Below are positions 1-12,124 of a stretch of 64,000 bases of DNA, in pieces. The stretch spans positions 254,055,228 to 254,119,227 of the forward strand of contig CM030358.1 in the NCBI GenBank assembly GCA_017893485.1, given 5' to 3'. The stretch is from Hemerocallis citrina. Taxonomy: Eukaryota > Streptophyta > Magnoliopsida > Asparagales > Asphodelaceae. Each line of letters starts with the position of its first letter. Within the stretch, counting starts at the first letter, position 1. Under the pieces are notes generated by a model. It was not told the DNA's origin. It did not search any database and saw nothing but the letters and a program-made list of their open reading frames with translations. The position numbers were made by a program, and so were the translations under genes.

Positions 1-2489
1 TCTTCATCTTCATAACGCTAAATGAGATAATGACTAACATGTTATAATTGAACTTTGCACACACAGTACAATGAACGAGAAAGAACAAAACGTAACTAAT
101 AGAGTCATATCCTACATTAAGAGATGCTCTCTCCTAAGTTACAGATATTTGTTATACATTTTATATATATATAAAATTATTTTATTTTATTAGAGAAGCA
201 ACTATATGATCTCACACAAACTGCAAACAATGGATTTATCAAAATATCTATACACATAGTATGATAAAACACTTAACAATCCTAAACATGCTAGTTTTCC
301 AAAGCGAGAATAACTATGATCTAAAACTCTCAATCATGTAATCAAACGTACAAAACGTTAACACATTCATCACATGAAAGTACTAAGCAAGATTAGAGTA
401 GATCATACCGACACTTCATGTTAGAAGTGGTTTTCCAAATTCGATGGAGAAGCCTGCGTGGTGCAGACTTATTCAACTGTGATGCATATCCATCGTCTCC
501 AACACACAATTTGTAGGTAACTTTGAAGTTCCTACATTCATCAAATTGTTAAAGATTAGTCAATTAAACGAATTATTGACAGTGTTTAATTCTAGCAACA
601 ATTTAATTTAGAGATCCAAACTTTATAATCAAAACGTATCGTTTAACTTATCAAAATAGATATTTTGTTTTAGCACATAGCCAAAACAACTGTTCAACTT
701 GTATTTAATTAAACAAATGATTAATATAGTCTTGAACTTAACCACTTAGCATCACAGTAATTCTATAATTCAAAACATAAACTTAAAACAAATATTTTTG
801 AACTTTCAGCACATAGCAAAATATTTAACAAAATTTTATATGAGGAAAGTAAAGAACTTATCTTTCATCGCCTCTTCCCCTTCAATTGATTAGAGTCAAG
901 TTTGTCTGGGAACAAATCCGATCTATTCCGTATTGCACCCAAAACACCACACACCAATAGATAGACTCAATCTGAGATCGAGATCTGATCAATCCTAACC
1001 GCACCAAAGATCCCCTCTTCAATTCCAAACACAAAACTCCCAAACATATAAGAGCATGTCCTTAACCATAGAACTCTTTTCTTGGTCATTTCTGAGTCAA
1101 AAGAACACACACATGATTCCTTCCTTGACCCCGAACACCAAACACCATGATGAACCAATCAACAAATCAAATCAAAACAGATCTGATCTCTCCTTCTTCC
1201 CTTCACTGTCTTCTTCAAATTGGAGTTCCACACAAGAGACCCAATCGATCAAGATGAAGAAGAGAGAAGACGATCAGACTTGCGCCAGAGGTGGTGGCTT
1301 CCGTCGACTGCGACCGGAGAAGAGAGGAGGCGAGAGGTTCGCTGGCGACATTGGGTCTCACTGGCGACGTCGAGACTCGTTGGATCTCAAGTCGAGAACC
1401 TCGACTGTGGTCGACAGCACGCGCCGCGTCGATAGAATAGGAGGCGACGAGCGGCGATCGACTCCGACGGTGGGTCGTCGATGGTCAGCGACGGCGACCT
1501 TTAAGGGTTTCGACAGCGACGGCGACGGCCAGATCCGCGACTGGGCTGACAAACTGACCCAACCAAAATAACGAGAAGGAGAAGACGAGATCGCCTGCGG
1601 ATCTGCGACCAGATCTCGAGTTGACCACGATGGCGACGACGGTGCACGGCGACGGCAGCGACGGCGCACGGCGATGGCATCGGGTTCCGGTGAGTCTCTT
1701 CTCAAATCTCACAAAATTAATTTGAATATCTCAAGATTGTTAGGTTTTGTGAGAAATTAACAATTGGGAATTAGGGTTTATCTCTAGATCTAAGTTGCTT
1801 GAGATATTCACCCTAGGTATCAAGATTGGAATACCTAGACTACTATCACAAGCCAGTATTTATTCCTAAATACTGGTTTGGGTATTGGGTTATAAGTCCA
1901 CAAACCCGCGTTCCAATATCCAATCAATTGTACGTTCATTACACGTGTTACACATATGCACGTGCTATATTTATATAGAGAGAATATACCAATATATCCA
2001 ACATCTTCTTCGTATAAAAAAAATGGACTCAAATAACGATTCTATGTAGCCATCTCATACCTACCAAGTAGTAGGAACTAAATTACCCATTTTTCTTTTA
2101 AGGGTTTTTTTTTTTTTTTTTTATATCACCTTCAAAAGACTTTCTTATTTTGATTATATCCTAACCAGTAACCCCTAAATTTCTCTGTATTTCTTCTATA
2201 TAACCCTCATTAAAGTTTAAGTTATATCAACACACCCAAAAGTGACCATAATGCCCTTACCATCAATTCAGGGAATTTTTCGTCCAATTTTTGACTATAT
2301 CATTTAACAAAAATTTTTGTGGGAATTGTGCCGTGACAAGTGTTTCCGGGATGATACATTAAAAAAAAAAGATTTTTTTTTTCCTTTTTCTTGAAGGAGG
2401 ACTTGGGAGTTTTATAAGTTATGAAATGTCATTCCTATTTGCCTTCTAACTATATTTCACTTTGCCTTTTTTCTATTAATTATATGCAG
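1..2489. other. Unassigned AT-rich sequence upstream of the first visible WAT1 exon; GC-rich patch at about 1200-1715
   Basis: No exon that I can connect to the WAT1 gene was found here, so the stretch is probably part of an upstream intron plus old repeats. A GC-rich patch at about 1200-1715 is full of short gcgacg/gacggc runs and is open in several frames on both strands (for example minus 1705-1358), which is what base composition alone produces. It resembles the GC-rich part of element Y (about 8690-9130) and the copia leaders at 18740-19260 and 37550-37960, so it may be a decayed retroelement leader. A long T run lies at about 2106-2122. A gene cannot be excluded, but none is supported. 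Confidence 0.4.
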
Positions 2490-2898
2490 ATTAGAAAGAG
2501 TGAATATTTCGAACAAAGCAGGAATCTCCAAGGTTCTAGGAACTATTGTATGCCTCACTGGAGCAATGTTGCTAACTTTTTACAAAGGCATTGCCTTAAC
2601 CAACACACCTGACCAATTACCAGGATCAAATGAAGATGAACTTCACATTTTCGAGACATATAACAAGAAAAATTGGACTCTGGGGACAATTGCTCTGTTT
2701 GCGGGCACTTTCTGCTGGTCTTCTTGGTTCCTCATCCAGTCCAAAGTTGGCAAGAGATATCCTGCTCTTTATTCAGGAACTGCCCTTATATTTTTCCTTG
2801 GATTCCTTCAGGCGTCCGCATTAAGCTTTGCCACTCAAAGAGGCCCATCGGTGTGGGTTTTGAAGAACAAGTTGGAGATCCTAACAGTTGTATTTTCA
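2490..2898 (+). CDS. WAT1-related / EamA-family transporter, internal exon (transmembrane segments about 5-7)
   Basis: Part of a plant drug/metabolite-type membrane transporter of the WAT1 (nodulin MtN21, EamA) family. Members are 10-helix proteins of vacuolar or plasma membrane; the founding member WAT1 exports auxin from vacuoles. The exon follows a tatatgcag acceptor and ends at a gtaagt donor (2899). It begins with the last base of a split codon. It encodes helices around KVLGTIVCLTGAMLL, TLGTIALFAGTFCWSSWF and the SGTALIFFLGFLQASALSF stretch, with the family motif KVLGT..C..GAM near the start. The first EamA domain (helices 1-4) is not visible in bases 1-2489 and must lie upstream or be lost. 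No stop or frameshift interrupts the reading frame. The substrate cannot be inferred. Confidence 0.85.
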
Positions 2899-3514
2899 GT
2901 AAGTATATCCTAATTTTGAGTCTAACGCACATTCCCGCACATTTTCTAAATCCAAAAAGGCTAATGAAAACACACTAGCAAATTTCAATGTATTGTGGTG
3001 TTTATTGGGATTTGGAAACATGCTACTCATTGACTGAACCTAAATAATTATTTGATCAAATAAGTCAGGGTTTCCATACTTGGCAACTAAATTTCCATAC
3101 AAATATCTCTACTATTATAACCAGGATAAGTGATAACATACCAATCTAAATGTAACTCTGTTTGCAACTCCTTCTCATGATTGGTCCATGCATAATTTAA
3201 AAGAAAAATATAAAAAGTGTAGTTAGTTGGAAAATGAGAATACTTTCTTTTTGTAAGCAAACAAATCATATGAGAGTTGCAAATGATCATTTTTCTTCTG
3301 TTGCCAAAGGTCAAGCATTGAATGAAATGTTGACAACCAATCTGCTTCAACCAGTCTCATTTGCACATTGGAGTTATATGAACCACCTGCACTGCCCGGT
3401 TAATCTTAACCAGTTATTTTTAAGTTTCAAGTCATATTAACCATCACACCACTCAATAAAATCTCAACCACACATTTCATTTCTACCTCAACTTAAATTG
3501 AAAGAACAAAAAAT

Positions 3515-3926
3515 AATCAAGAAATACTTTGAGAATGAATTGTCTGATGATTTATTCATCTCACCGCGGAGGTACATATAGGTATTACAAAGAATAGGAA
3601 GAGGCAGAATATGAACTATTCATGTGACTATACACATCCTGACACTTGCATTTTCCTTTACTACCTTAGGTGGCACACTTTTAGTGGAGGTTATTGTAGT
3701 GCATTTTCCGTTGCTACCTTAGGTGGCACACTTTTAGTGGAGGTTATTGTAGAGTAGGTGGTAAAAATATCCAATAGTAGTGTGCCACTAAAGATAGTAA
3801 AAGAAAATGTAGTAGATTTGGTAGTAGGTGTAACATTACTCTTATATTAACTATGCCTCTATGCATTCCCTACTAATTGCAATAGCTATGTCTCTTTGCA
3901 TTCTCTCTTAATGACTCACATTAACA
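3515..3926 (-). repeat. C1 3' LTR (left copy)
   Basis: Matches 16984-17216 along its flanks: both contain agaaatactttgagaatga near one end and ttctctcttaatgactcac near the other, ending in ttaaca. It is about 180 bp longer than the right LTR because of an inserted repeat at about 3650-3835. The inner end abuts the C1 polypurine tract (complement ctccccctc at 3927-3935). Confidence 0.88.
3650..3835. mobile_element. MITE-like insert in the C1 LTR, with an internal tandem duplication
   Basis: This stretch is absent from the sister LTR at 16984-17216. The left part, cattttcctttactacctt then aggtggcacactt, is an imperfect inverted match of the right part, tagtgtgccactaaagatag then taaaagaaaatg (about 3777-3812). 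That is the terminal inverted repeat layout of a MITE. The left arm is duplicated in tandem, roughly 3651-3702 and 3703-3754, almost identical. I could not fix the TSD or exact ends. The superfamily is unknown. Confidence 0.6.
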
Positions 3927-3935
3927 CTCCCCCTC

Positions 3936-6330
3936 AAGTTGGCGCATACACATCAACCATGCCCAACTTGTTTATTGAGTCATAAAATGCCTTCCTAGAA
4001 ACACTTTTTGTAAGCATATCTACGAGTTACTCTTTAGTAGAGACAAAAGGAAAGCTAATAAGTCTGATATCCAGTTTTTCCTTAATAAAGTGACGATCAA
4101 CCTCCACATGCTTAGTGCAATCATGTTGTACGGGGTCTGTGAAATATTAATGGCCACCTTGTTGTCATAGTATAAGTGCATTGTACTTTTGAGTTTAAAT
4201 TCTAAATCATGTAGCAAATTTCTCAACCATAATAATTCACAAACCCCATGAGCCATACCTTTATACTCAGCCTCAGCACAGGATCATGCCACCACTTTCT
4301 GTTTCTTGCTCTTCCATGTAACTAAATTACCTCCCACAAAGGTAAAGTATCCTGATGTCGACCTCCGGTCGGTGGTATTCCCTGCCCAGTCTGCATCAGT
4401 GAAGCCACAAACCTCAAGTATGTTGTTGTGTTTTGAAAACATTACTCCTCTTCCTAGAGACGATTTCAAGTACCTTAAAATTCATAAAACATCATTCATG
4501 TGTGCCTCACTAGGATTATGCATGAATTGACTTACCACACTTACTGCATATGCAACAACCGGTCTGTTATGAGCCAAATAAATTAGGCGCCCAACTAGCC
4601 TTTGATAACGAGCTCGATCGGTTGGTACCTGATCAGGATACTCAGCTAAGCAATGGTTCTATTCAATAGGAGTGTCAATTGGTTTGCAATCCAACATACC
4701 CGTCTCTGTTAGCAAAACAATAATATACTTTCTCTGGCACAAGTAGATTCCTTCTCCCCTTTTGGCAACCTCAATTCCTAAGAAATACTTGAGTTCACCC
4801 AAATCCTTCATCTCAAACTCAGATGCTAACTGTCTCTAAAGTCCATCCATCTCAACAGTATCATTGCTAGTGATCATCATATCATCAACATAAATAATCA
4901 AAGTTGTTACCTTCCCTTGTTGATGCTTGAGAAACAAGGTGTGGTATGAGTTACTCCAGGGGCGAAGTCAGAACAATTTTTTCAGGGGGGCCAAGAAAAA
5001 ATTCTATAACTATATATAAATATATAAGTATTTTTTCATAATTTTAGGGAGGCCAAATAATAAAATTTAATAGATTTAAGGGGGGTTTTAAAAAGTTTCA
5101 AAAATTTTAAGGGTTTTTTCAAAATTTTGGGGGGGCCCGGCCCCCACATAGCTCCGCCACTAAGTTACTCTGTCTGTAACCAACCTTCCACATGAACTGG
5201 GAGAATCTTCCAAACCAAGCACGAGGAGACTGCTTGAGACCATATAGAGACTTTCTCAACTTTCACACAAAATTGTCAAGAGAAGCGACAATATATCCAG
5301 GTGGAAGAACCATGTATACCTCCTCAGCAAGATTTCCATGAAGAAATGCGTTCTTGACATCAAACTTCCGAAGGGGCTAATTCAAACTGGCAGCGAAAGT
5401 CAGAAGAACCCGAATGGTGTTCATTTTGGCAACTGGAGCAAAAGTCTCATCGTAGTCAATACCATACGTTTGAGTGAACCCTTTCGCTATAAGGTGTGCT
5501 CTTATACTTATTCATAGATCCATCTGCAATATGTTTCACAGTAAACACCCAACAAAAACCCACAACTTTCTTGCCTTGTGGTACAAGCACAAGTTGCCAA
5601 GTATTGTTCTTCTGCAGTGCCTCCATTTCTTCCTCCATTGCCTTCTTTCACTTCGGATCCCCCAATGCATCCTGCACTTTGTTAGGTATTGATACAACAG
5701 ATATTTGATTCACAAATGATTCATATGACTTAGACAACCTTTTAGTGGACATGTAATTAGCTACTGAGTACTTTGATTTTGTATGAATGGTGGGTTCATA
5801 TCTTTTGGCTGGTAGACCCCGAGTAGACCTATTTGGTAACACATATTTCCTGACATCAGATTCATTACTATTAATACTAATGGGTGGACATACCCCAGAT
5901 GAACGATCTTCAACACCAGGAAGTAGAGGATCAGGAGTAGGAACATTTGGCAATGGAGCAGCTGTTTCATCTGTGTTTTCAGCATGATTTTGTGCTTCTA
6001 TTAATGGAGGATCTTCAGTAATCACTAGGTTGCTTGCCGGGTTGTGAATCTCAACTGAAATAGATTTCGCTGTCAAACTATCCATTGTCGGTGTGACTTC
6101 TTCGCCTTCTTTAATTTCCTCCCCCTCGCCATGATACAACTCTTCAAAATATGAATTCTCCCCTTGAAGAGTAGTATCAGAGGAGAAAAAATAGCTTATG
6201 TCTTCAAAGAAAGTCACATCCATAGTGACATAATACTTCCGAGTAGGAGGATGGAAACACTTGTATCCTTTCTGATAACTCTATAGCCAACAAAAAACTC
6301 ACTTAATTGCCCGAGCATCCAACTTAGATC
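3936..6330 (-). pseudogene. C1 pol C-terminal part: linker, reverse transcriptase and RNase H, degraded
   Basis: Read on the minus strand. The 6223-5648 piece is the acidic, proline-rich linker between integrase and RT, ending with the copia motif RSTRGLPAKRYEP and the FVNQISVVSIPNKVQDAL segment. Piece 5638-5456 starts the RT domain (MEEEMEALQKNNTWQLV). Around 4860-4900 atcatcatatcatcaacata is the complement of an RT active-site coding stretch (YVDDMM-like). Piece 4469-4284 is RNase H (GFTDADWAGNTTDRRSTSGY, then VTWKSKKQKVVA), and 4256-4020 holds the end of RNase H (ELLWLRNLLHDL). Stops and frameshifts separate all pieces. The hAT-type MITE at 4957-5162 splits the RT. Confidence 0.85.
4957..5162. 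mobile_element. hAT-type MITE with 8-bp TSD
   Basis: The element starts caggggcgaagtcag and ends catagctccgccacta. The end, read in complement (tagtggcggagctatg), matches the start as a terminal inverted repeat. It is flanked by the 8-bp direct repeat agttactc (4949-4956 and 5163-5170), the TSD size of the hAT superfamily. The 206-bp interior is AT-rich with G/C runs near the ends and has no coding capacity. It interrupts the RT region of C1, and removing it with one TSD copy restores copia sequence on both sides. Confidence 0.85.
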
Positions 6331-6372
6331 TGTAACGCCCCTGCCCCAAGCTCAGAAAATTTATACAATTTA

Positions 6373-7989
6373 TGTCACGCCCCGCTTCCCAAAATAAGGG
6401 AATACGAGCCCGTAACGAAGGCCCAACGAATGATATTAACATTATTCATAAGTTGTACCAGTCTCACTCAACAACATGCAAAAAGAATAATCACAACCGC
6501 ACAGATAATTACCATCACATAAACAACAATTGAATTAAAGAATTCAATAGTTTAACATAATAACCAATACTGAGAAAACGAATAGCGGTCACGGGTCAAA
6601 AGACCGGAATACAAAGTTTAATCAACTGGATAAAAATGCGATAAAGAAAACATAGAAAGAGATAATTTATTCTAAGGCTGCTCCCGCTCCAACTTAGAAA
6701 TACTGCTCGCCAATACCACTTGGCAAATCTCCTGGTCCACCTGTAGCTGGATCAACTAGAGTGAAAAAGAAATATCCTTAGAGCAAGTATGGACAGCAAG
6801 TAGTGACAGCAGAGAGTAAGGAATAAGGTACATGAAGGAATATGAATCAAGATCAATTTACAAAAACAATAACGGTATTAATAAACAATGGTCATGGTCA
6901 AGTATTTACGTGTCAACTAGGTCTATTAGCATGTTGTTTCTTTATCTAGTGCACGTACTACTGCGTCCCATACCACAGGTTCGGTGCACGCAAAACAGTG
7001 TACGTTTTAGACATAGTGGTGGGATCTACAGAGCATGTACTCGGTGTAACACGATAACACGATAACAAGATAACAAGTCACAATTTCACAAGTAATTCTC
7101 CACCTTCCATTTCAAGATTCAGTGTAACAAGAGGGCCCTACCGAGTACATTTTCTGAGACTATCCACTACTAAGTCAACTCTTATTAACCCCAGCTTGTT
7201 TTAGTATTTTATTAAGTCATTCATGTTCATGCAATTGTGTATAAGAATGTCAAGGGGATGATAAGAATGCAGCAACATGATGCATTGCACAATAATAAAC
7301 ATGAAGTAGTGAATCTGAAATAACTGACACAGTAACACTAAAACAGCGATAACTCATAGACTACAATTCAGAATTCAAAGTTCCAGGATGTTATTTTCAA
7401 CTAGACACTTAGGGCTACAATTTATATTCAGTAAGTTTCTGTTAATTTTGACTGTAGCTAGGTTAAACATCCTATTCTTTGCAGTTTAGCTGTTCTGGTA
7501 GCAACTTAATGTCAACATTTAATGGGTGAAAATATGGTATAAAATCACTATAAAAATCTACTAAATATAGAGATGAACCCTAAGCATGTATATAAAGTTC
7601 CTGGAGATTTTTCATGGCATTCTAATATTGTTAACATGGTGTTTCACTAATAATTGTGTCGGTGTTACATTAATTCTGCGATCTGACAGTTGCAGACCGG
7701 CAGAGACTAAAAATGTAATATCTCATAGCTCGTAACTCGGAATCAGGATCCGTCAATTGGACTGAAAACTAGATTCACTAAGCTAAAACTCTCTTTTGTA
7801 TTGTTTGTGCTAATTATTATGGTAACAGGATCGAAACCTCTGTGCAAAACAGTACAGGCAGCAAGAGTTCATACAATGTCATCACATATATGTTCATCAA
7901 AGTGGGTAATTAACATGTTCTTGCATCACGAAATGTATTACCACTAATGTACAACAATTAGAATGGATTTTATAGTTTTAGAACTTTCC

Positions 7990-8051
<62 letters not shown>

Positions 8052-9563
8052 TCTGTGAGGTAGGATAATCATACCTTTTGCCAGTCAAAAAAATTAGAAT
8101 GGATTTTATAGTGTACAAGTCAATTTATCATATCATAGTTCAAGTCACAAGTTCTCAATCAATCAACATGTTCGATCACAATATATTTTCCTCATATGCA
8201 AGTTCTAGCATTTTATTCATGTCATGTGTGTACATAGGCTTGGGTTTGAGTCAATGGATAATAATACGATGTCAAGAGTACGTCGAGTTAGCTCGTGTAA
8301 ACCCTCGATACTCCCAACGAAAAAGACACAAGGCAAATTTAAGATAATTGAAGGGAACTACTTGCGGGAGGTCAATAAACTTGAACTAGAAAAATTAAAT
8401 GAGTTCAAGTGGACTTGCCTTTTTGTAGACGATTCAATATAAGTAACAAGGAATAATGGGATCAGAATCCCGAGGAGTGATCCCAAAAATACGTGCGTAA
8501 TACGTGCGAGAAGACTCAAGCAGCAACAGCAACAAACGGCGAGAGCACTCCACACTCACAGTGGATTGGGGCAAAACTGTGAACACCAAATCCAGATCCG
8601 AAGTGCCAAAAAATTAAACACTGGGAGAAGCTAATTGATTTCCTTCTCCTCACACTGGATCTGGATCCAAAATAGGGGACAACAAGCCAGGATCCGATGC
8701 GGCCGAACATGAAACAGCGAATCCAACCACTAGTTGGTCATCTTCTTCCTCGGCAAGGAGAGAGAGAAAGAGACGGCAATGACGGTGGCGACTCTGCGGC
8801 ACACCGGCGGGGCGAAGCGACTGGAGGTGCGACGAGCGGCGCGCAACGGCAAGGGCGTCGGGAGGTGAGAGTGCAGTGGGGTGCTCTGTTTTTTGTTCAA
8901 AAATAGGGGAGTGGAAGAGACGAGCGAGAGGTAGCGAGGCTCGTCAATGGCGGGGAAAGGTTGACGAGGGTGAGAGGTCGAGAGTGGCGGAAGAGGCGAT
9001 GGGTTCTTTGGGTTTCGGCGGAGTTGGGTTCGAGTGAGGCTTGGGCGATGAGGACGGGGAGAATGGGAGAGGTTGACGACGGCAATGGAGGTGGTGGCGG
9101 TTGGAATTGGCTACGGGGAAGGTAGAGGTGGTGGGTTCTTTGGTTTGGTTTAGTTGCGGTTGAAGAAGAAAACAGGGAAGGAGTGGGAATGGGAGAGAGA
9201 GTAGAACAGGATAGAGAGTGGAACGGAGTAGTTATGATTTTTAGGGGAGTGGGGAAGGATTTAATATAGTAAAATAATAGAGTAAATTATGGGGAGTTAG
9301 GGATACGGGGGATTGAGGAGAGGGATTCTGGGTTATTAGTTAGGGAAATGCAGGTTTGGGTAGACTAGGTTTTGGGTTCAAGATCCACTAAGGAGATGGA
9401 TTTGGGCTTGCATATGGATTGAGCTAACAATAATAATACAAGAGAATGAATTGAAATAGAGAGCCCACAATAGGACAAAGACCCAAAATACGATAAATTA
9501 GGAAAGAAAAATACCATCAAAATATAATAAAAATAGTCCATATAATCGGAAACAGGGGTTACA
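6373..9563. mobile_element. Long LTR-only element Y (probable solo LTR, 3.2 kb)
   Basis: Starts tgtcacgccccgcttccc and ends gaaacaggggttaca, with 5-bp TSD attta (6368-6372 and 9564-9568). No PBS, PPT, coding domain or internal repeat was seen, so it looks like a solo LTR left by LTR-LTR recombination. The tgt(c/a)acgcccc start and unusual LTR length fit Tekay/Del-like gypsy chromoviruses, but with no internal region this is inference. It contains a CA microsatellite (about 7992-8041) and a GC-rich part at about 8690-9130. Parts of 6380-7040 match V at 41854-42610. It interrupts the left LTR of X. Confidence 0.8.
7992..8049. repeat. (CA)n microsatellite with short (TA)n tail
   Basis: An uninterrupted acac run of about 50 bases is followed by atatatata, inside element Y. 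It is a simple sequence repeat with no sign of function. Confidence 0.95.
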
Positions 9564-11889
9564 ATTTAGAAGAAAAATTATTTATAGTATAGTACAACTG
9601 CCCAGCATAGGCTGCCTCTCAAAAGGTGGTTAACCGGATTGGTGACTCTTGATCATAGACTATATTATTTATAGTTATATAATTTATTAGTATTCTCAAT
9701 ATGGGACTGGTTTCATACACTTTCACATTCTCTCTCCTCTTGTGAGAAGACACAGTGAAGCCCGGACCTGGGCCCCACGCCACATCAGCAAGAGAGCAGC
9801 TGTGCTGCCTTCTCCTGATCCCGGGTGGCCCCCATCCACTGACGTTATCATGACGTCAGCCTCCAACACAACAGCACAGTTGCTGCTGCTGTCTACGTGC
9901 CCCTCCCCCCCCCCCCCTCTTTCAATTTTTATTACTCTTTTGCCATTACACCATATATATTATATATATATACTATATCTTTAGAAATTACGGGGTGTTA
10001 CACGCCCCCCCTTCAGAAATCAACATCCTCGCTGAGCACGGGGCATGCACAATCTAGTGTAGGATCTACTTTCTAGTCGATGTGGAGCATTTGCTCTCAT
10101 ATCTGCCCGATTAATCATGATCCCGGACTCCACCGCCCGATCAATCATAATCCCAGATTTAATTGAGCTCATTTCTATCTGTCCAATTAATCATGATCCC
10201 GGAATCCACCGCCCGATCAATCACAGTCCCGGATTTAATTGAGGGCTCACCACAGTCCCAGAATCCACCGCCTAACTATATAGACATGCCCCACATTCGG
10301 TGTCGAAAGTTGCCTTTGATACCATTTGTAATGCCCCTACCCCAAGCTCAGTCAATTTATACAATTTAGAAGACAAATTATTTATAGTATAGTATAACTG
10401 TAACGCCCCGAATCCCAAATATACTGAATTCGAGATGTTCTACAGGATCTTTTCACTTTCTTTAGTACAATTTTACAGGGTAATTAAAACTTTTCATCAT
10501 ACATCAGAGATTACATCAATATTACACTTTACTTTTGCACAGCGGAAGTAAAACACAACAATTGAATAAAAGTACAACAACATGGTACAATCTTTAAGCA
10601 CCCATTCTTCTTTAATCTTTAACAAGTCATTTACCTGCATATAAGACTGTGGATACGTCAGTTTATTCAACCGACGAACATTATACACGGTCATCCTCTC
10701 TATGCCGGAAATAGTATAACTTAACTTTCCATATTTAACAAACACAAACTTGTCACAATTCAAACTAAAGGGACTACCCTATTGATGTCGTGTTGTGATT
10801 GTGCACTTAATCCTTAATGCATTTATTTATATTACATGACACTAATGCGCACTTGTTCGGATTCTATGCATCCCATACTACATAGGTCCGAGGGTAAGCC
10901 CTTATTCGTTCTTCATCTTTATAGGGTTCAATCCCCTGTTATGATTTAATCTACTACTGTAATTACGGTAAGTATCCTAGATGTTATCTGACCTACGAAC
11001 TCATGTCTAGGCACTCTGGAGTAGTATCCTCACCCAGACTCATCATGGGAATTCCTGGGATACGCTCTCACCATAAACATGACACCACCCGTAGTCTTCA
11101 AACATCCCACGAGCGTCGCCACTGGGACGGTACTCTGGAGCAGTATCCTCACCCAGACTCGTCATGGGAATTCCTGGGATACGCTCTCGCCGCTACCCAG
11201 GGCCCTCATACTCAATGTTTTTCTCTTACTTTCATCACATCTTCACTATGCACTAGTCCTTAGTTTTATTAAAAATCATGAACAAAATTAATCTCTAGAG
11301 TTAGCATCTCCATCAACCGGACTTATTCATTCATTTCATCATGACCAACCTTGGCCTAATTTCATTGCATTTCATTTCTCGATGCCGGGGAGACTTAGCT
11401 ACTCTATTTCAAATTTCATTTCACAATCTTCAACTTATAAATTTCCATGTTGAGTTCTCATACTCACATGTACATTCTCTTTTCAATTCATGATTTCTAT
11501 TTGTTCACAAGTTCATCATCGCACATAAATTTGCATGCACTTAATTAATTATCACATCACAATAATTCTACATTACTAAACAATATGCACACTTCATATA
11601 TTGTTCCACAAGTGAGAAAATAATTGCATCATGTCACATAACCACATTTTTTTTTGCCAAATCAACTCTTAATGTGTCAATTCACTTATTCTTTCAAGTT
11701 ATAAATTCATATCAATAATCTATATAGAACCATATGTCTATTTATGCATTTTAACTACAAACCATAGTTAAATTCATTCAAATTATCCCCAAACTATTTT
11801 TAGAAAGTCCCTTACATTTTTAGGAGAACATACATATTTTTTTCATAATTTTTCGATACATAAAACTCCAGAAAAAATATTTTTTCATC

Positions 11890-11965
11890 TTGCCGATAGC
11901 AAGATTCGAACCCAAGCACACCACCGACACAGCCCAGAGCACAGGCCACTAGGCCGGTTGCTGCC
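11890..11965 (-). other. tRNA-like module b of Z1
   Basis: On the minus strand an A-box-like ggcctagtggcc (11944-11955) is followed about 32 bases later by a B-box-like ggttcgaatc (complement of gattcgaacc, 11903-11912). The box order and the about 75-nt size are those of a tRNA or tRNA-derived repeat. I cannot fold a full cloverleaf and assign no anticodon, so it is not called a tRNA gene. Confidence 0.6.
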
Positions 11966-12047
11966 ACAATATAAAAGGCAACTGAGAGCTATAAATGCTC
12001 TCAGTCCGCTGATTAATTGTTTTGAAAGAAACTAAACAAAAATATTG

Positions 12048-12124
12048 TTGATCCTGGGATTCGAACCGGTCACGGCAGAAAACCCAACATGACGCTGTGA
12101 CCACTCGAGCTACATGCTCGGGTT
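12048..12124 (-). other. tRNA-like module a of Z1
   Basis: On the minus strand tagctcgagtggtc (complement of 12099-12112) resembles the D-arm/A-box of class II (Ser/Leu-like) tRNAs. It is followed by a perfect B box ggttcgaatcc (complement of 12057-12067). The B-to-B distance to module b is about 154 bp. Equivalent modules sit at the corresponding place in Z2 and W. Confidence 0.65.

Noticed and set aside
1358..1712. Arginine/serine-rich ORFs on both strands
   Set aside because: Overlapping open frames in GC-rich low-complexity sequence, with no domain, splice pattern or start context.
7825..7845. B-box-like ggatcgaaacc in element Y
   Set aside because: No A-box-like partner at tRNA distance and no second module, unlike Z1, Z2 and W.
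10497..10763. 88-residue frame repeated at 47771-48025 as a conserved gene
   Set aside because: Conservation is explained by both being the same part of Z1 and Z2; the frames differ by a shift at the start and have no domain.
12048..12124. True functional tRNA gene
   Set aside because: The A and B boxes are tRNA-like, but I could not form a complete acceptor stem or assign an anticodon, so only a tRNA-like module is claimed.
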